A program made the position numbers and the translations under genes. Below the pieces are notes generated by a model. The model was not told where the DNA came from, did not search any database, and saw nothing but the letters and a program-made list of their open reading frames with translations. 7,481 nucleotides of DNA from Gammaproteobacteria bacterium. GTDB lineage: Bacteria > Pseudomonadota > Gammaproteobacteria > Eutrophobiales > Eutrophobiaceae. The stretch is taken from positions 1 through 7,481 of the forward strand of contig JACQHV010000192.1 in assembly GCA_016198885.1 (NCBI GenBank). Direction: 5' to 3'. Below are positions 5,456 through 7,481 of this stretch, piece after piece (the first letter of the stretch is position 1; each line of letters begins with the position of its first letter).

Positions 5456-6514
5456 CTATCCGCCTCCTCCACGCCCGACAAGACCGCCTTTTAGACAGCA
5501 GGCCCGGATTCCCCGCTCACTTAACAGAAAGGCCCCTGCGGAGCTGCGCCGTCCGCTGTCGCAATACAGAATATATCGTTTGTTGGGATCCAATGTCTCC
5601 GCTTTCATGCGTAACATGAACAGAGGGATATTCATGCTACCTTCGATCCCTGCATTACTGTGTTCACTTTCCAGGCGCACATCCAGCCAGACAGCGCCTT
5701 CTTCCTTGACCATTTTTTCCGCTTCAGCATTCGTGACCCAACACAACATGGGTTCCTTGAGTAATGAATTAAAATCCTGTTTGGATAAACGCATTAACGC
5801 CCCATCAGTTTCCATAATAATATTGGCATTACGCTTTGCGTCCGATAACAGCGCCTCCTCGCCGAAGGCATCACCTTCTTTTAAGGTGGCAAGTGTCAGT
5901 TGAGTGTTGGTTTTAGAAGTGCGGGTCACCTTGCATTTCCCATGCTTGATAATGTAATAGAAATCGCCATCATCACCTTGCTTGATAATAGTGTCACCCG
6001 CCTTTACAGGAACCTCCTGGACGCGCATGAATAATGCCTGGATGTTGGCTGGTGGCACTTGCAGAAATGCCTTGGATTGAAGGATGCGTGTCATCCAGTC
6101 ACCGCCTTCATCTCCGCCCTGTTGTTCTTCCACCTGGATCTCACCAACTTCAATACCCGATAACTGATCCCATGTCAGCAAAATATCCAACAGGTCACTG
6201 TTAATACGAGTGATCTTGGATGGAACCTTGGCTATTGCAGTATGTTTTCTTGGTTGTTGATTGACTAACGGATGTCTCGCCGCGGGGGTGCCGGATTTGA
6301 CGACGCTTGCTTCACCGGTGCTGGTGGTAAGGGCAACTTCACCTTCAATCAGATATACAGCCTGTTTATCCACATCACCTTGCTTGAAAACCGCCTTTCC
6401 GGGGGGCACAACTTCAATAAAAGTCTTCCCGGCCAATTCCTGGAAATTTTCCGCATTAAGTGCACTGGGAGGAACCAGTGTTTTCAGTATTGTTTTATCA
6501 ACGAGTTCAGCCAT
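5456..6514 (-). CDS. Cyclic-nucleotide-binding and rhodanese domain protein
   Basis: This 352-aa protein has no signal peptide or membrane segment and is probably cytoplasmic. An N-terminal cNMP-like fold (about 28-115; VVPPGKAVFKQGDVDKQAVY then LIEGEV) has a degenerate phosphate-binding cassette. A better second cNMP domain spans about 145-255 (KAGDTIIKQGDDGDFYYIIK, then FGEEALLSDAKRNANI at 217-232). Its cassette keeps FGE and R228, but asparagine replaces the usual Thr/Ser at 231. A rhodanese domain follows (about 262-345; VWLDVR, then YCDSGRRSS) with catalytic-type C318. No DNA-binding helix-turn-helix is present, so it is not a CRP-type activator. The role may be ligand-gated sulfur or persulfide transfer, but this is inference. 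ATG 6514 has a good ribosome binding site. The C-terminus VGRGGGG looks unnatural and may come from a frameshift near 5477-5482. The gene is probably in its own unit, after the amt terminator. Confidence 0.9.
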   Translation of the reverse strand: MAELVDKTILKTLVPPSALNAENFQELAGKTFIEVVPPGKAVFKQGDVDKQAVYLIEGEVALTTSTGEASVVKSGTPAARHPLVNQQPRKHTAIAKVPSKITRINSDLLDILLTWDQLSGIEVGEIQVEEQQGGDEGGDWMTRILQSKAFLQVPPANIQALFMRVQEVPVKAGDTIIKQGDDGDFYYIIKHGKCKVTRTSKTNTQLTLATLKEGDAFGEEALLSDAKRNANIIMETDGALMRLSKQDFNSLLKEPMLCWVTNAEAEKMVKEEGAVWLDVRLESEHSNAGIEGSMNIPLFMLRMKAETLDPNKRYILYCDSGRRSSAGAFLLSERGIRACCLKGGLVGRGGGG

Positions 6515-6520
6515 TTTTTA

Positions 6521-6526
6521 CTCTTA
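6521..6526 (-). promoter_or_regulatory. Ribosome binding site of the cNMP/rhodanese gene
   Basis: The minus strand reads TAAGAG, then six bases, then ATG (6514-6512). The spacing and purine core support this start. It is the clearest such site in the window. Confidence 0.6.
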
Positions 6527-6603
6527 ATTTTTATAAATTCAGATCCATAATTTCGGGATTATTGTATTCTTGCATTCATCATATTAAAACACAGAAATTG
6601 AGA

Positions 6604-6643
6604 TGCAATATTTTAAGGTATCTACAAACACATTGATATTGCA
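6604..6643. repeat. Spaced 8-bp inverted repeat upstream of the cNMP/rhodanese gene
   Basis: TGCAATAT (6604-6611) and ATATTGCA (6636-6643) are exact reverse complements 24 nt apart, in the AT-rich leader between the amt terminator and the next gene. They could be two halves of an operator. Such matches are fairly easy to find by chance in AT-rich DNA, and I find no convincing sigma-70 promoter beside them. Confidence 0.25.
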
Positions 6644-6669
6644 ACATTAAATACTACTTACTACCGGAT

Positions 6670-6694
6670 AAAAAACGGGCGCCCAGGCGCCCGT
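6670..6694 (-). terminator. Intrinsic terminator of amt
   Basis: On the minus strand ACGGGCGCC pairs perfectly with GGCGCCCGT (plus 6675-6694), with a minimal loop, and a run of six T follows (plus 6670-6675). It lies 26 nt after the amt stop. This is a textbook Rho-independent terminator and should separate amt from the downstream minus-strand gene. Confidence 0.92.
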
Positions 6695-6719
6695 CAGCAA
6701 TAATTCTATTATGGCACCG

Positions 6720-7481
6720 TTATAAATTGTAACCGCGCTCGTTGTGCTGTGAGGTATCGAGTCCCACAGTTTCATCCTCAGTGCTAACACGCAGCCCCAG
6801 AACAGCGCTTACCAGCTTGAGCAGTGCAAAAGTAATGACGGCAGTGTAGATTGCAACGGCAAGAACGCCAATCACCTGAACACCAAGCTGCTGACCCATG
6901 CTGGTAATATTCTCGTTGTAAATATAACCCTGGCCGCTGAAAACCCCCAGCGAAGCGGAGGCAAACACGCCCACAAGGAATGTGCCCAGCATGCCGCCGA
7001 TGGCGTGGACCGGGAACACGTCCAGCGAGTCGTCCACCTTGAGCGAACGCTTCATGAAGTTCGTGGCGCTGAAGCAGATCACACCGGCGAGCAGACCGAT
7101 GATCAATGCGCCGCCTGGACCGACGTAGCCCGAGGCCGGCGTGATGGTGGCCAGACCGGCAATGGTCCCGGTTGCCACGCCCAGTACGCTCGGCTTGCCG
7201 TATTTGATCCACTCGGCGGCCATCCAGGCCAACGCTCCTGCCGCCGCTGAGGTGTGTGTCGCCAGCATGGCCATGCCGGCATTGCCGTTGGCCGCGACCG
7301 CGGAGCCGGCATTGAAGCCAAACCAGCCCACCCACAGCATACAAGCGCCCGCCACACTGATGGTCATGTTGTGCGGCATCATCGGGCTGTCGGGGAAGCC
7401 GCTGCGCGGGCCCATCGACAGGGCACACATTAGCGCGGCCACACCGCAGGTGGTATGCACCACGGTGCCGCCGGCAAAATC
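6720..7481 (-). CDS. amt: Ammonium transporter Amt, C-terminal part (5' end outside window)
   Basis: Amt proteins are trimeric inner-membrane channels that conduct ammonium, usually controlled by a GlnK/PII protein. The frame is open to the window edge, and 253 residues are visible. They start at DFAGGTVVH, which matches residue 160 of mature E. coli AmtB; the GTG at 7463 is an internal valine codon. The twin pore histidines are visible residues 9 (TVVHTT) and 159 (DVFPVHAIGG). They are 150 apart, exactly as H168 and H318 of AmtB. GWFGFNAGSA, GGALIIGLLAG and the C-terminal LRV...GLD...HNERGYN are family signatures. About six or seven membrane segments are visible. GC content is 55-73% in the lines I counted, well above the neighbouring genes. 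A strong terminator follows. Whether glnK lies upstream cannot be seen. Confidence 0.97.
   Translation of the reverse strand, partial: DFAGGTVVHTTCGVAALMCALSMGPRSGFPDSPMMPHNMTISVAGACMLWVGWFGFNAGSAVAANGNAGMAMLATHTSAAAGALAWMAAEWIKYGKPSVLGVATGTIAGLATITPASGYVGPGGALIIGLLAGVICFSATNFMKRSLKVDDSLDVFPVHAIGGMLGTFLVGVFASASLGVFSGQGYIYNENITSMGQQLGVQVIGVLAVAIYTAVITFALLKLVSAVLGLRVSTEDETVGLDTSQHNERGYNL

Noticed and set aside
5388..5903. 171-codon plus-strand open frame
   Set aside because: It lies opposite the cNMP/rhodanese gene and begins inside a hairpin of the MITE-like element. Its proline- and serine-rich sequence has no recognisable family, as expected of an antisense shadow.
6366..6374. Exact DnaA box TTATCCACA
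   Set aside because: It lies within the cNMP/rhodanese coding sequence, where it encodes part of DVDKQA. It is isolated and best explained by chance.
6784..7428. 214-codon minus-strand open frame
   Set aside because: It is an alternative frame of the GC-rich amt gene, rich in Arg, Gly and His. The Amt frame has clear family motifs throughout.

Overview
The window looks like a chromosomal segment of a gammaproteobacterium. The evidence is the gene order lptD-surA-pdxA-rsmA on the plus strand, LptD with the adjacent cysteine pair of that family, and a SurA with two parvulin domains. No rRNA or tRNA is present, and I cannot name the genus. A betaproteobacterium is possible but less likely.

Plus strand, 3-4138: a tightly packed run of the 3' part of lptD (outer-membrane LPS translocon), surA (periplasmic chaperone for beta-barrel proteins, LptD included), pdxA (vitamin B6 synthesis) and rsmA (16S rRNA dimethylation). 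Adjacent genes overlap by 11 nt, overlap by 11 nt, or abut with no gap, and clear ribosome binding sites are lacking. The four genes are therefore probably co-transcribed and translationally coupled. apaG/apaH, which follow rsmA in enterobacteria, are absent here.

Intergenic 4139-4402: an AT-rich stretch (about 26% GC over 4141-4260) with DnaA-box matches and a weak stem-loop. It is followed by a degenerate 7-bp tandem repeat that runs through the stop codon and last codons of the convergent aroE.

Minus strand, 7481 down to 4403: the C-terminal part of an Amt ammonium channel with a strong intrinsic terminator; a three-part protein with two cyclic-nucleotide-binding-like domains and a rhodanese domain; and aroE (shikimate dehydrogenase). 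Between the last two genes lies a 151-bp MITE-like element (5286-5436). It has imperfect terminal inverted repeats starting GGAA, a 4-bp ATAA flanking duplication and five nearly contiguous internal hairpins. A perfect 9+9 bp palindrome covers the aroE start codon. amt is much richer in GC (about 65% by hand counts) than the lptD-rsmA block (about 40-50%).

The core genes are ordinary. The unusual content lies in the non-coding stretches around aroE and in the domain make-up and possible frameshifted 3' end of the cyclic-nucleotide/rhodanese gene.
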